In this document: positions 34,925 through 45,840 of the stretch, piece after piece
Position numbering within the stretch: position 1 is the first letter of the stretch
Layout: each line of letters starts with the position of its first letter
Origin: Conus ventricosus
Taxonomy: Eukaryota > Mollusca > Gastropoda > Neogastropoda > Conidae
Reading direction: 5' to 3'
NCBI GenBank assembly: GCA_018398815.1
Contig: CM031620.1
Span: 60,386,134 to 60,450,133 of the forward strand
DNA length: 64,000 bases
Program-made: the position numbers and the translations under genes
Notes under the pieces: generated by a model
Seen by the model: the letters and a program-made list of their open reading frames with translations, nothing else
What the model was told of the DNA's origin: nothing
The model's database searches: none

Positions 34925-35092
34925 CTTCCTCAGAGAAAGAGCTGGTCCGAAAACCTAAAGGATTAGACCAAACTGACCATGCCGGATCTCCTCACGACAG
35001 CTGCCAACAGAAGAGGCTGGAGAGAAACGGCGGCTGCCTCATCACGTCCCCCCAACGACCCCAGCGGTCAGGGAATGAGATGATGATGATGA
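34925..35092 (+). mobile_element. Possible LINE 3' end with (GAT)n tail
   Basis: The plus strand reads MPDLLTTAANRRGWRE then SSRPPNDPSGQGMR and stops, followed at once by GATGATGATGATGAG. A short protein end immediately followed by a trinucleotide tail resembles the 3' end of RTE/jockey-type LINEs. The fragment is short and overlaps a minus-strand pseudogene, so this is weak. Confidence 0.3.
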
Positions 35093-35227
35093 GACTGGCT
35101 TTCTTCTCCACACAATCGCACACATTTTGCTGAACAAACAATCACTAACACCGTCTCCTCCGAAAATTCCGCTGCCGTAGTCATGTTTCCCTTGCTGAAA
35201 AACAGACTGGGAGGAGTGGGGAGAAAG

Positions 35228-35276
35228 AGAGCGCGTGGGGGGGGGGGGGGGGGGGGTGATGGGGGGGGGGGGGGTA
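35228..35276. repeat. Poly-G low-complexity block
   Basis: Two G runs of ~18 and ~14 split by TGAT. Confidence 0.9.
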
Positions 35277-35639
35277 GAAGAACTGCTTGCCTTTTTCTCT
35301 TGAGCTATATTGAATTCCTGTGCGCTTCGGCTCTCCCCCTGTCTCGTATCACTTGGGATGGACATTTCCGTCGATACACAACTGGGGTCACGGTGACCGA
35401 GTTGTGATCTTTCACGCGCTGGGGTCAGGCGAAGAACAACAAGCGTTGGACTCCCGTTACCGTCGATTTTGAACGAAGACAGGGCCATTTCGTTCAGCAG
35501 TGTGTTGAGGAGGACACTTTCTAAGGTGGAGGGGAAATCGTTGACCGGCATACTGGGCATAATTTAGTTGTTTTGTTGCAAATTTTTGTCCGCTCTGAAA
35601 AATCCTTCTTGCCAGTAGTCAAGCAAGGGAAGCCACCGA

Positions 35640-35880
35640 GAGAAGAGAGAGAGAGAGAGATTGACACCGACACAACTTTATTGCCATTAGCAAAAAGCCC
35701 TGTTGGCAAGGGGGTATCATGAGTCATATCTAGCCGCAGCAGCTCTCAACAGCGTCTGAAAAGGAAAGGAAACAAATGCAAAAACTACCATTATGATGTT
35801 ACAAATACTCCAACACATATAACTGTTCTTCACTATCGATATCTATATTCAAATCTCAAAATCGTTATTAAATCCATTAA
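35640..35880. other. GA tract and spacer
   Basis: A GA tract at 35641-35661 is followed by TTGACACCGACACAACTTTATTGCCATTAG, loosely like the GA-linked heads at 20625 and 42557. No gene recognised. Confidence 0.35.
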
Positions 35881-36394
35881 ATACACTATAGAAATGCCCA
35901 TGACCATTGTTGCGAGCTGATTTCATTGTAAATAACCATTTTTTCTACAAATCGATCGAATGATGGAGCAGAATGATTTAGGTCGTTAACAGATAACGAT
36001 TCCTTAATTCGTTTTTCATCACATCTTTTTTCCTCTTTTTTTTTCCAGTGAATTATAGTCTTTCCTTTACCTAACGTAGGTTGCTTTGTGTTCTTTTTTG
36101 TTTCTTTGGATTTGGTTCTTTGATACCGCTTCAGACACCTTTTTCCACAACTTCTTCCTTTTCTCGCACTCATCACTTTCCAATCGCTCACTTCTCTCTT
36201 CCGTTTTCCCCCATTGGTCCTATTACCATACATGCAGCTGCACTGTACAAAGCTTTCACAACAATCTAAAGCAGCGTTGATATTTCACATCAAGGTAACT
36301 CTGTTGCTTCGTTACATCACTGTTTGAACTCATCTGAATCTATTCCTCCTTGTAGGTCATGGCTGTCAGACCAAATAATGCGTTCTTCCGTTAA

Positions 36395-36437
36395 GATAAT
36401 AATAATAATAATGATGATGATAATAATGATAATAACA
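36395..36437. repeat. AAT/GAT trinucleotide patch
   Basis: AATAATAATAATGATGATGATAATAATG within the LINE fragment. Confidence 0.85.
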
Positions 36438-36474
36438 CGGATTTTTTTGTTGTGTTTTTTACATTGATAACTAA

Positions 36475-36614
36475 CCTGCTTTCCATTTTATATCCCAGCG
36501 AAATGCCAGAAAAACAGACAATCCTGCTTTCCATTTTAATCCCAGCGGAAATGCCAGAAAACAGACAATCCTGCTTTCCATTTTAATCCCAGCGGAAATG
36601 CCAGAAAAACAAAG
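36475..36614. repeat. ~48-bp tandem repeat, 3 copies, inside the LINE fragment
   Basis: CCTGCTTTCCATTTTA(TA)TCCCAGCG starts at 36475, 36523 and 36570. Each copy ends AAATGCCAGAAAA. The copies are nearly identical. Confidence 0.9.
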
Positions 36615-37600
36615 TCGCCTACTTTCATTCGGCAGTTTCTTCGTAAATCTTTACAATAAAATAATCAATTATGCTACTGCCATTAGATGACACAAATGTA
36701 AACTCTCCTTTCAAATCATCCTGGCATGTACCATTGAAAACTTCCAAGTCAAACAATGAAACACAGATCTAACAAAGATTTACTAAACTTATTTACACAC
36801 GAGTCTTTAGAACAGCGCTTTAAAACATTATTTCCGTCATTTTCATTATCTTCAATTCAGTACAATCATCTTCATCATAAGAATTATCATCATCACAGAT
36901 ATCAATACTATAATCACCATCCTTGTCAACATCACAATCTTCATCATCACTACCATCTCCTGGTATCAAATTTTTACATAGTCTTCAGTCTGGGCTGTTG
37001 ACGTCCAGTCCGTGCATTCAAATCACTACATAACAAGATATTCACACCCTTATTTTCTGTAATTTCTAACGTATTATCTCAGGAATCGAGATTCCATCTT
37101 TAACTGCATGATTTTATATAATGGCCCTCCCTGTAATTGGTAGAACTTCCCAGGTTGCCTTAAACGTTTTGCAAACATTATGATATCATGTTATCACAGT
37201 TTTACACTGACCTGAGTGACATACATTTCATACTTCTTTTTCACCATTAACACCCCACCCCAGAATGACGACCTTTATGTGATAATTTCGTTGCTGGACA
37301 ATGAAATTTAAGAAAATCTTTAAACACACCAGAAAAAAAATCAAACTTTTCATTAACAAATGTCTCAGTGAGGCAAACGAAATCGAAACCATTTATATAA
37401 ATTGATGAACGAAACATTGTTAAGTTTATTCCATAGTTTTTCTATATCATAATTAAGAAGTCTACATAGAGAGCTATAAAGTTAGTGCTATTAAAATCTA
37501 ATTCCTTGACAGGTGATGAGACAAAAAGTGAAATATTCTTCCATTTAAAGACAGACTCTTCTTCAATAGATGCTTATGCATGTATAAGGTAGTTAAGGGA

Positions 37601-38444
37601 ATAGCTCCTGAGAAAATTATCCGAAACGTTGTAAATAATGAAAATTGACATGTTCACAAAACTTGCATTTCCCACACCCTGTAACAATCATTACAGATCA
37701 AGTTTCACGTGTTGTGGAGGAACGGCATGGAACAATTCACCTTCCTCTTTGAAGTCATGTCCTTCTAAACTACTATTTTTTAAAAAGCGCTGAAAAAGAA
37801 TTTGATGGATAAATTATAAAGTGATCTATGATTATTCATATTATTTTAGATTCTCTCTCTCTCTCTCTCTCTCTCATCATCATCCATCATCGTCATTATT
37901 TTCATCACATTGTCTGAGAGAGCAAGGAACGCCGACAGTGAAACCGAAGAAAACCCAGCCCTACAGACAGTGGGACCCAACAAGACGAGAGACGACGGGG
38001 CGGGCTGCACAGAGAGAGAGAAACGACCATGACGTGGGGAAGAAAGGAAACCACTCCATTTTTTGCCGTCTTGTTTACGCAAACTGCCCACGATACCAAG
38101 ACGGACAAAACTGTCGTCTGCGTCAGAACACTTAATCGCCAACCTCTTCCGCCGCGTCTTAAAGGGGCTTCGCTCTTATGTCTACCAAAAATGGAAGGGG
38201 GAGCCACTCCTGGCGAGCCATCGTTATCGACTCATTCATCAGTGCGCGTGTATCGATTGCCTTGCTGTTGACATCCCTGGCTCCCTGCGTCCTACACAAC
38301 TCACACACCTACCCTCTTCTCCCACCCCCATCTCTCACCTTCCCCTGCCCACCGACTCCCATTCCCATCCCTCCCCCCTCCCCCCCCTCCAACTCCTCAC
38401 AGCCAGCCTCTAGCCTTCCTAACCTCTATCCGCCACCCCCCCCC

Positions 38445-38489
<45 letters not shown>

Positions 38490-38764
38490 TCTTCCCTCGG
38501 TAGGTCCACTATAGCACCGACATAGTATGGCAACTGGCTGGAATCAAATTTTTTTTTATTATACCTAGCTTTCACGCAGACGAAGTACAGGCGGGGGCAG
38601 GGAGTTGTTTTTTGGTCTGATGTTTGTCTGTCTGTCTGCCATGTAACTTTTGAATTCTAGAGCCTTATCTGGTTTGTTCGTTGAGTCATATCAGGTCGAC
38701 CTCGGTCGGTCGTAGCTGACCATGGATAGAGCATATCCGACCTAATATTTAGCTATCTGAGCGA
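37601..38764. other. Non-coding spacer with CT tracts
   Basis: CT at 37851-37875, C/CT-rich 38360-38490, otherwise complex sequence. Open frames around 37900-38270 overlap on both strands and lack recognisable motifs. Confidence 0.4.
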
Positions 38765-39258
38765 GCGTCGCCTGTGGCTGTAGAGACCGATGCGAGAGTG
38801 GCAGACTGTCACATCTGTATGTTGACACACACTGGTTTGTTGGCCGTCATCCCCTTTCTGCGGGCTCGTTTTTCTGCTGCAGCAGCTGTCAGTTTGTCTT
38901 CGCCAATCCCCAGCTGTTGCGGTCTGCTGCGAGGTCCCCCCAGGACTCGGGTGTTGATCTCAAGCGCCTTCGTGTCTCTTGCAAACGTCTTTGTATCTCA
39001 GTTGTGGGCAGACAATGCTTCTCTGCCCTGCGGCCAGCTCTCCGTGGAGGATGTCTTTTGGGATGCGAGCATCCTCCATGCGGCAAACGTAGCCCAGCCA
39101 ACGCAGCCGACGCTCTCAGCTGGGTTACATGGGAGGGAGGCCAGTGCGAGCAGGACATCGGTGTTGGTCACCCTGTCTTGCCAGGAGATGCCCGAGTATA
39201 CGCCGGAGGCTCCTGAGGTGGAAGGCACCATTTCAGTGACAGACAGGTCGTAGGGACG
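38765..39258 (-). mobile_element. LINE C-terminal fragment (jockey/RTE-like style)
   Basis: Minus-strand translation, crossing at least three frameshifts, gives FHLRSLRRILG then ISWQDRVTNTDVL, next RRLRWLGYVCRMEDARIPK and DILHGELAAGQRS, then LRYKDVCKRDTKALEINT, EKRARRK, and finally VCHSRIGLYSHRRR. That order (post-reverse-transcriptase helix, GELAxGxR, RYKDVCKRD, and a terminal CHSRIGLYSH zinc-finger-like word) is familiar from LINEs of marine invertebrates. In this last finger the first cysteine pair has eroded. Only the C-terminus is present, so it is a 5'-truncated, inactive copy. Confidence 0.8.
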
Positions 39259-39640
39259 GTGTCTCCTCTGGTGAGTTGCCTTGCCACTATCTGATACTGA
39301 CTGCTCCCTGAGGGCTACCAGTGCTAGGACGAACTGGGTGTGGTTGTGCACGTGATGGATCCAATGAGTGGTGTAGGAGAAATGTTGGTGAACAGGTCAG
39401 ATGACGAGAGGAAAATGAACAGGTACCGTAAGACTCCGCGATAGACTCGTAGGCCACAACGTTATTGCTATCCCGACAACGTTATTGCTATCCCGATTTT
39501 TTTTTTAATTTTTTTTTTATGACAGTTTAGTGGACATATGGGGAGGTCTGGCGGCGTTCTCTCCCTGTTTACTGCCATAGTGCATGTTTGGGTATGTCTG
39601 TAATTTCTATAACCCAAAACGACTTGACTGGAATGACCGG
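39259..39640. other. Spacer, nothing recognised
   Basis: Complex sequence with a 19-bp direct repeat (ACAACGTTATTGCTATCCCG at about 39458 and 39477) and poly-T near 39496-39520. Confidence 0.45.
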
Positions 39641-39759
39641 GTCCTTTTTTTCTCTGCATCTGATCTAACGTGCCAGACGCACCGTCTAGCAACCAGTACA
39701 CCTGCACATAACTGACAAGGGAGATCGAAGGGAAAAAGTGACTCTTCTTCACCCGCCGG

Positions 39760-39835
39760 TATTCGAACACGCTCCCTTTCAGCTTGAAAATAAAATGTTT
39801 TAACCACTGGAACGTCGCACCTTTTTTATCTTGTA
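39760..39835 (-). repeat. tRNA-like SINE head
   Basis: On the minus strand, GGTGCGACGTTCCAGTGGTTA holds an A-box-like word (TTCCAGTGGTTA), and 30-odd bases on GTGTTCGAATACC is B-box-like. The spacing is right for a Pol III promoter. The arms do not close into a full cloverleaf, so it is a tRNA-derived SINE or tRNA relic, not a working tRNA. Confidence 0.5.
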
Positions 39836-40150
39836 TTTTAACTCGCTGATATGTATACACAGATAACAACCAAATCAAATGTTTTTTCGCGTATCTTACC
39901 AAAACAAATGAAGGTGGACAATTTCACAGAATTATTACTGATAAATAAAGGATAGGCAAAACGAACGGGTGAACAGACGGGCGAACAGACGGGCAGAAAG
40001 ACTAATAGGCGATCGCGAGCATAAAGGAAAAAAAAAAATTTTTAAAAAAAAAATCAGAGCTGCAGACGCATATCACCCCCGCATGTTATTGCAATTTATA
40101 GTGCTTACTAAAAATTGCTTTATCATGCATATCTTAGAATGAGAATTCCT
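39836..40150. other. Spacer, nothing recognised
   Basis: A GAACAGACGGGC direct repeat lies near 39971-39995 and A/T runs near 40026-40055. Confidence 0.4.
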
Positions 40151-40159
40151 CCATGAACC

Positions 40160-40598
40160 ACACCACACACACACACACAGAGAGAGAGAGAGAAAAGGGG
40201 AAAAGAGAGAGAGAGAGAGAGAGAGAGAAGGAGACGGAAATGGAAACTGGAAACGGAAAATTGAATCAATAAAGGCCATAGCCCCATTTGAAGGGGGGTG
40301 AATTCACAAATGCTGTACAATAATGTACAAAGTAAGTAAGCAAAGTCAAAACAAATAGCACATACCGACATGCTACATTTTTCCTAGATCAGTTAAGCTG
40401 CCTTACAGATGAGCAGGGGGATTCCAGGTTCGTTTTTTCAAATGTGCGCGGGAAATTTTGGGAAAAATTACAGATATAAGCACAGATTCTCATAAAGGTT
40501 CGTTCTGATTTTAGGGAAGTAAAGAAAGCACGAACGACAGTCATGACCCATGTTTGACTCACGAACAGTCCCTGACCCATGTTTGACCCCCGTTCCTG
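40160..40598 (+). repeat. Left direct repeat bracketing the first pyrimidine satellite
   Basis: CA then GA microsatellite, then ~370 bp starting GACGGAAATGGAAACTGG, through AATCAATAAAGGCCATAGCC, TGCTGTACAATAATGTACAA, ACATACCGACATGCT, GATCAGTTAAGCTGCC and GATATAAGCACAGATTC to CAGTCATGACCCATGTTTGA. The same string occurs at 42505-42900. The end runs straight into the satellite. Confidence 0.9.
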
Positions 40599-42500
40599 TC
40601 TTTTTCCCATATCCTGTCCTCCTCCCCTCTCCCCCCCCCCCCCCCCCCCCCCCGTTTTCCCGTCTTTCACCATATCCTGTCCCTCCTCCGTCTCCCCCCC
40701 CTCCCCCTTTCCTGTCTTTTCCCCTATCCTGTCCCCTCCATCTCCCCCCCTCCCCATCCCTGTCTTTTTCCCATATCCTGTACCTCCTCCCTCCCCCCCC
40801 CCCTTCCTGTCTTTTCCCATATCCTGTCCCCCCTCCATCTCCCCCCCCCCATCCCCGTCTTTTCCCATATCCTGTACCTCCTCCATCCCCCCCCCCCCTT
40901 CCTGTCTTCCCCATATCCTGTTCATCTCCCCCCGTCCCTGTCTTTTCCCATATCCTGTCCTCCGGCCTACCCCCCCCCCCTCCCCCGTTCCTGTTTTTCC
41001 CATATCCTATCCCCCCTCCCTTCCCCCCCCCCCCCCCCCCCCCTCCCTGTCTTTTCCCATATCCTGTCCTTCTCCGTCTCCCCCCCCCCCCCCTTCCCCC
41101 CCCCCCCGTCCTGTCTTTTCCCCTATCCTGTCCTTCCTCCGTTCCCCCCCCCCCTTCCCCCCCCCCCCCCCCCCCGTCCCTGTCTTTTTCCCATATCCTG
41201 TCCTTCTCCGTCTCCCCCCCCCCTTCCCCCCCCCCCCCCCGGGCCCTGTCTCTCCCCATATCCTGTCCCTCCTCCGTCCCCCCCCCCCCCCCCCCCCGTT
41301 CCTGTCTTTTCCATACCGTCCCTCCTCCATTTCCCCCCCTCCCCGTCCCTGTCTCTCCCCATATCCCGTCCTCCTCCTCTCCCCCCCCCCCCCCCCCCCC
41401 GTTCTGTCTTTTCCCATATCCTGTCCCTCCTCCATTTACCCCCCTCCCCGTCCCTGTCCTCCCCCATTTCCTGTCCCTCCTCCGTCTCCCCCCTTCCCCC
41501 CCATTCCTGCCTTTTTTCCCATATCCTGTCCCTCCTCCGTCTCTCCCCCCCCCCCCCCCCTTCCGCCTTTTTCCCCCCCTTCCCCCTCCTCCCCCCTCCC
41601 CTCCCCCCCCCCTGTCCCTGTCTTTCCCCCACACCTGCCTCTCCGTCCCCCCCCCCCCCCCCCCATCCCTGCTTTCCCATATCCTGTCCCTCTCCGTCTC
41701 CCTCCCCCCACCTCCCTGTCTTTTCCCATATCCTGCCCCTCCTCCCTCCTCCCCCCACCTCCCTGTCTTTTCCCATATCCTGTCCCTCCTCCGTCCCCTC
41801 CCCCCCCACCTCCCTGTCTTTTTCCCCTATCCTATCCTCCTCCGTGTCCCTCCCCCCCCCCCTCCCTGTCTTTTTCCCATATCCTGTCCCTCCTCCGTTC
41901 TCCCCCCCCCCCTGTCTTTTCCCATACCTGTCCCCCCTCCCTCTCCTCCCCCCACCCTCCCTGTCTTTTCCCCTATCCCGTCCCTCCTCCGTCTCCCTCC
42001 CCCACCTCCCTGTCTTTTTCCATATCCTATCCCTCCTCCGTCTCTGCCCCCCTCCCCCCCCCCCCCCCGTTCCTGTCTTTCCCATATCCTATCCTCCTCC
42101 GTCCCCCCCCCCCGTCCCTGTCTTTTCCCATATCCTGTCCCTCCTCCATCTCCCCTTCCCCCACCTCCCCGTCTTTTCCCCTATCCTGTCCCTCCTCCAT
42201 CTCCCTCCCCCACCTCCCCGTCTTTCCATATCCTGTCCCTCCTCCATCTCCCTTCCCCCACCTCCCTGTCTTTTCCCATATCCTGTCCTCCTCCATCTCC
42301 CTTCCCCCACCTCCCTGTCTTTTTCCCTATCCTGTCCCTCCCTCATCTCCCTTCCCCCACCTCCCTGTCTTTTCCCATATCCTGTCCCTCCCTCCATCTC
42401 CCTTCCCCCACCTCCCCGTCTTTTCTATATCCTGTCCCCCCTCCATCTCCCTTCCCCCACCTCCCCGTCTTTTCCCATATCCTGTCCCTCCTCCGTCACA
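40599..42500. repeat. Pyrimidine-rich satellite array 1 (~48-60 bp unit)
   Basis: The unit CCTGTCTTTTCCCATATCC, TGTCCCTCCTCCGTCTCC and then poly-C of 5-25 bases repeats about 35 times. Near the right end (42240-42500) units are tidy (CTCCATCTCCCTTCCCCCACCTCC), while the left and centre have long poly-C. Absence of stops gives 680-residue proline-rich frames on the plus strand; these are not genes. Confidence 0.95.
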
Positions 42501-42501
42501 C

Positions 42502-42504
<3 letters not shown>

Positions 42505-42559
<55 letters not shown>

Positions 42560-42900
42560 GGAAATGGAAACTGGAAACGGAAATTGAATCAATAAAGGCC
42601 ATAGCCCCATTTGAAGGGGATGAATTCACAAATGCTGTACAATAATGTACAAAGTGAAGTAAGCAAAGTCAAAAACAGCACATACCGACATGCTGACATT
42701 TTTCCATAGATCAGTTAAGCTGCCTTACAGATGAGCAGGGTATTCCAGGTTCCGTTATCAAATGTGCGCGAATTTGGAAAACTATACAGATATAAGCACA
42801 GATTCTTCATAATGTGTTCGTTCTGATTTGAGGTAAGTAGAGATGCACGGAACAGACAGTCATGACCCATGTTTGACTCACGAACAGTCATGACCCATGT
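42505..42900 (+). repeat. Right direct repeat bracketing the first pyrimidine satellite
   Basis: Near-identical partner of 40160-40598, again beginning with CACACAGAGAGAG at the satellite edge and passing through the same words in the same order. Small differences are mostly single-base indels (AAAACAAATAGCAC versus AAAAACAGCAC). Confidence 0.9.
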
Positions 42901-43041
42901 TTGACTCACGAACAGTCATGACCCATGTTTAACTCCCGAACAGTCATGACCCATGTTTGACTCACGAACAGTCATGACCCATGTTTGACTCACGAACAGT
43001 CATGACCCATGTTTGACTCACGAACAGTCATGACCCATGTT
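42856..43041. repeat. 28-bp minisatellite, 7 copies
   Basis: ACAGTCATGACCCATGTTTG plus ACTCACGA repeats exactly every 28 bp (42856, 42884, 42912, 42940, 42968, 42996, 43024). It contains the 8-bp palindrome GTCATGAC. Two units of it also end the left direct repeat at about 40540-40595. Confidence 0.95.
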
Positions 43042-43125
43042 GGGCCGGAATAGCTCGTTTGGTAGAGCGCCGGACTTGTGATCTTGGTGATCCTGGGGTT
43101 GCGGATTCGAGTCTCCGCCGATCTT
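43041..43125 (+). repeat. tRNA-like SINE head (His-like, GTG loop)
   Basis: GGGCCGGAATAGCTCGTTTG and GTAGAGCG form a D-arm with A-box. A CCGGA/CTTGTGA loop holds GTG at the anticodon position. GCGGATTCGAGTC/TCCGC forms a T-arm with B-box and one extra loop base. The 3' acceptor strand does not pair with the 5' end and the anticodon stem is imperfect, so it is a tRNA-derived repeat rather than a tRNA gene. It abuts the 28-bp array. Confidence 0.6.
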
Positions 43126-43685
43126 TTCGTACAGGGGTTTTTTCCTTCTATTACTATTGGTTTCGACTCCATTTCCAATACATTTTCTTCGAAGAACTGA
43201 AACTCGAGTTCCGTGTGTAAACGCCGCAAAAAATCTTGAAACACTGTAAAACCCATCCCCAAAACATTCGAAGAGAACCATTTGGGCCCTTTCGTAGGGA
43301 TACACTTAACATGACAGCACTCTGCGTGAAAAATCGAAAAATAAAGGTTGTAAATTAAAAATAACAATATTGGGGGAAGACAGGGGAAACAACTGAATAA
43401 GCCCAGCAGGCAGCCTTCAATTCGGCTGTACCGAATATAGCCTGTTGTAAAACTAAATACGGATTGAAAAACGCTTAAGGCTTGGCTCGGCCGGGGGGAG
43501 GGTGCTATAAGTACTCTTATAAAATAAAAGTGACACACTAACTATACACTACTACTACAATGAAATAATAATAAAGTTTCCCCTTTGGAATCCAGATTCA
43601 CAAGATAATATAAACTTTTTAGGGGCAAACTGTTTTCTTCCATACGGAAAATTTTTAGCCATATCTAAAGAATCGAAAATTTGAT
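43126..43685. other. Probable SINE body and spacer
   Basis: Complex sequence after the tRNA-like head with no internal repeat and no recognised gene. The 182-codon minus-strand frame crossing this region, the tRNA-like head and the 28-bp repeats is a chance frame. Confidence 0.35.
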
Positions 43686-43925
43686 TCTGTATAAATAGGG
43701 TGAGGTCCCGTCTCTCCATAAACTAACTCATTCGAGGTTTTGGTATGAACGCCAAGGAATTTCTTCAGTGCATACAAGTGACTCTAATCAATATGTGTTC
43801 CTGCTTTATCTAATCCCCACAATTCCGCGCCATACATAGCGATAGACAGAACCTGAGAATCAAATGTTTTAAGAAACACATCTAAAGGATGACTTTAAAG
43901 CAAAAACAACTTACGGATAACACAC
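43686..43925 (-). mobile_element. LINE reverse-transcriptase C-terminal scrap
   Basis: Minus-strand frames read FDSQVLSIAMYGAELWGLDK, then LYALKKFLGVHTKTSNELVYGE and TGPHPIY. The words MYGAELWG, KKFLGV and LVYGETG...P are conserved in the region just after the reverse transcriptase of L1/Tx1-like LINEs. An in-frame stop splits the fragment, and neither flank continues it for more than a few tens of bases. Confidence 0.7.
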
Positions 43926-44355
43926 ACTATAAAGCCTTCTTTGCTCTACTTGCTGTGTAGTGACATGTTGTATTACGTTGTGTTTCATTGCACGGTGCAG
44001 TGTTGCTGCCTGTGTTGTGGTGCAGTTTGCTGCGTGACATTTTGCTGTATCGTTCTCCGCTGTTTTGTGCTGTGCTGCATTTGCATTGTTTTTCTTCGCT
44101 TGGAATTACTTGTCGTATTCTGCAATCTCCTACGTGGTATTGCTTTATTTTACATATTACCATATAATGTAAAGTAACCTAATGACGGACGCATAAGCTG
44201 TATGAGATACGAAATTGAGGATGATACAATAGGACGGAAAATGCATGTTATCGTACTCATCTGGCTATGACTGAGCACAATATCAAAGAAGCTGAAAGAA
44301 ATCTAAGTAGAAAGATGGGCTTTTGGCTTTGCTTTCGTGGTAGCAAAGGCTGTTA
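43926..44355. other. Spacer, nothing recognised
   Basis: T/G-rich with a Cys/Leu-rich 78-codon frame that has no domain match I know. Confidence 0.35.
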
Positions 44356-44660
44356 CAGATGCATACATACACGCGCACACAGACACGGACACACACGTGC
44401 GCGCGCCCGCCGGCGTGTGCGCATTCATGTATGCACGCACACACACTACATTAGCACACGCGAACACAAACACACATAGACACAGACATACACACAGATA
44501 CAGACACAGATACAGACAGACCCACGCACACACACACACGCGCACACGCACACACGCACGCACGCACAACGCACGCACACTTCCGAACGTAAGCCCGAAC
44601 GCGTGCGTGCACGTGTGAACACGAACACGCAGGTGTGAACGCACATGCACGAATAAGCAG
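44356..44660. repeat. CA/CG microsatellite
   Basis: CACG and CA tracts with ACAGATACAGACA patches. Confidence 0.9.
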
Positions 44661-45415
44661 AGAGAGGGGGGGAGGAGAGGAGGAAGAGTGTGGTAAGAAC
44701 TAAATATTGTTAAATTCAGGATTCTCCCAACCTGCTTTTGCTTGTTTAAGAAGGTATGGTGAGGGGGGGGGGGGGGAGGTGGGGGGTTGAGAGAGACAGA
44801 CAGAGACACAAAGAACAGAGAGAAGGGGGGGGGGGTACCCCTGTCATTAAATCGATTTCTGCGGCAAAGTGCTTTAGGTTTTCAACCACTGCACGGGCTG
44901 TAATCTTTTTGCAGCGCCTTCAGAGAGAGAGAATGAATGAGGAGGGGACGAGGCTGGTTAAGAGGACAACAACAGAAAGAGGATGAAGGAAGGTAGAGGG
45001 GAGAAAGAAGAGAAGAAGAGAAGAAGAGAAAAGGAGAAGAGAGGAAAGAGAGAAGAGGAAAAAAAAAGGGGTGGTTCTGCGCAAACATATTACTTTCCCT
45101 TAATTGGCCGACTGTGGTGGCCAGGGTCTCTCCCATAGACCGCTCCGTTCCCGGGAGAAAAGAAAGGGGGCTAATAATGGACAACCCCGGTTGACAGCAC
45201 TCCCCCGGGGACAGTCCCTACCACCGCTGGCGCCACTTTCGAGGTGGTGGTTTTTTTTTTTTTTCTCACAGCATACAGTTACGCAGTGTTCCAAAAGGGG
45301 AAGAAATCCTGTCACTGACTCAAATGGCCGTGGAAACCACACAAACCCGAAGGAAAGTTCTGAAAAGGGAACATCAGAATGCCAAAAAGAAATGTTTTTA
45401 AGGCGCCAAATATTT
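44661..45415. other. Non-coding spacer with G-rich and GA-rich blocks
   Basis: Poly-G near 44763-44785 and 44826-44835, GAAGAAGAG-rich 44990-45070, poly-T near 45250-45264. No gene recognised. Confidence 0.4.
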
Positions 45416-45417
45416 CA

Positions 45418-45840
45418 TATACTACTGCTGCTACACCATGCTACTACTACTAATGCGCTGCTGCTACTGTTCTACTACTACCACAAACCATATAACACCA
45501 CCACCACAACTACCATAACTGATGATAATGATGACGGTGACTACAACAATGATATCAACAAGTTTAATAATAATATACTACTAAACTCTGCTACTACAAA
45601 GAAGAACACAACAATAACAATAAAATATAATGATGCGAGATAACGAGATGATAATAGATTATAACAATAGTGATAAAATTGTAATAAAACAGTAATAATA
45701 ATGTATAAATGATCATGACGGTACAACTACTGCTGCTACTACGCCCAAACCACCACAACCAACACCCTTCACCACTACAACAACTACTACACTATACTGC
45801 TATATAAAACTACGCTACTACTACTGCTGTCGCTGGTGAA
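45418..45840. repeat. Imperfect ACT/CTG/AAT trinucleotide region
   Basis: Runs of CTACTACTA, CTGCTGCTA, ACCACCACC, ATAATA and ACAACA mixed with short unique pieces. Confidence 0.8.

Larger units (their letters stand above)
34540..35560 (-). pseudogene. Broken member of an unnamed (probably molluscan) protein family
   Basis: On the minus strand an ATG at 35558-35560 opens a reading frame with FPSTLESVLLNTLLNE and SSFKIDGNGSPTLVVLRLTP. After a frame slip near 35390 the next frame reads VYRRKCPSQVIRDRGRAEAHR before a stop. From memory, this pairing of an FKIxG...VVLRL strand with a basic YRRKxPSQ...RDRxRAE stretch recurs in uncharacterised mollusc proteins; I cannot name a function. Further downstream on the same strand, past poly-G and low-complexity DNA, 34943-34675 is open with an acidic GGDDDDADESREDAD stretch. 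The next frame continues for another 45 codons. Frameshifts and the interrupting repeats suggest a decayed copy or retro-pseudogene, but a real multi-exon gene with sequence errors is not excluded. Confidence 0.35.
35880..37600 (-). mobile_element. L1/Tx1-like LINE fragment: endonuclease and linker
   Basis: Read from 37600 leftwards, the minus strand shows the AP-like endonuclease in broken frames: NGFDFVCLTETFVNEKFD (about 37430-37370), CPATKLSHKGRHSG (about 37290), a VNILLCSDLNARTG core (about 37035), then EVFNGTCQDDLKGEFTF and SNGSSIIDYF (about 36720-36640), which is the SxxDY motif region. The linker that precedes the reverse transcriptase follows at 36260-35990, with CEKRKKLWKKV and a basic RKDYNSLEKKKR-like helix. 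The order endonuclease then linker matches L1/Tx1-group LINEs. The reverse transcriptase is absent; the fragment ends near 35.9 kb. Many frameshifts, stops and an internal 48-bp triplication (36475-36614) show it is dead. Confidence 0.75.

Noticed and set aside
40550..42645. Proline/serine-rich open frames of about 680 codons on the plus strand, with Gly/Arg frames on the reverse strand
   Set aside because: They follow the C/T satellite exactly. Pyrimidine-only DNA cannot contain stop codons on that strand, several frames are open together, and composition changes with poly-C length.
43041..43125. Functional histidine tRNA gene
   Set aside because: The acceptor stem does not pair, the anticodon stem has mismatches and the T-loop has an extra base.
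42990..43538. 182-codon minus-strand frame
   Set aside because: It runs through the 28-bp repeats and a tRNA-like SINE head, and no domain is visible.
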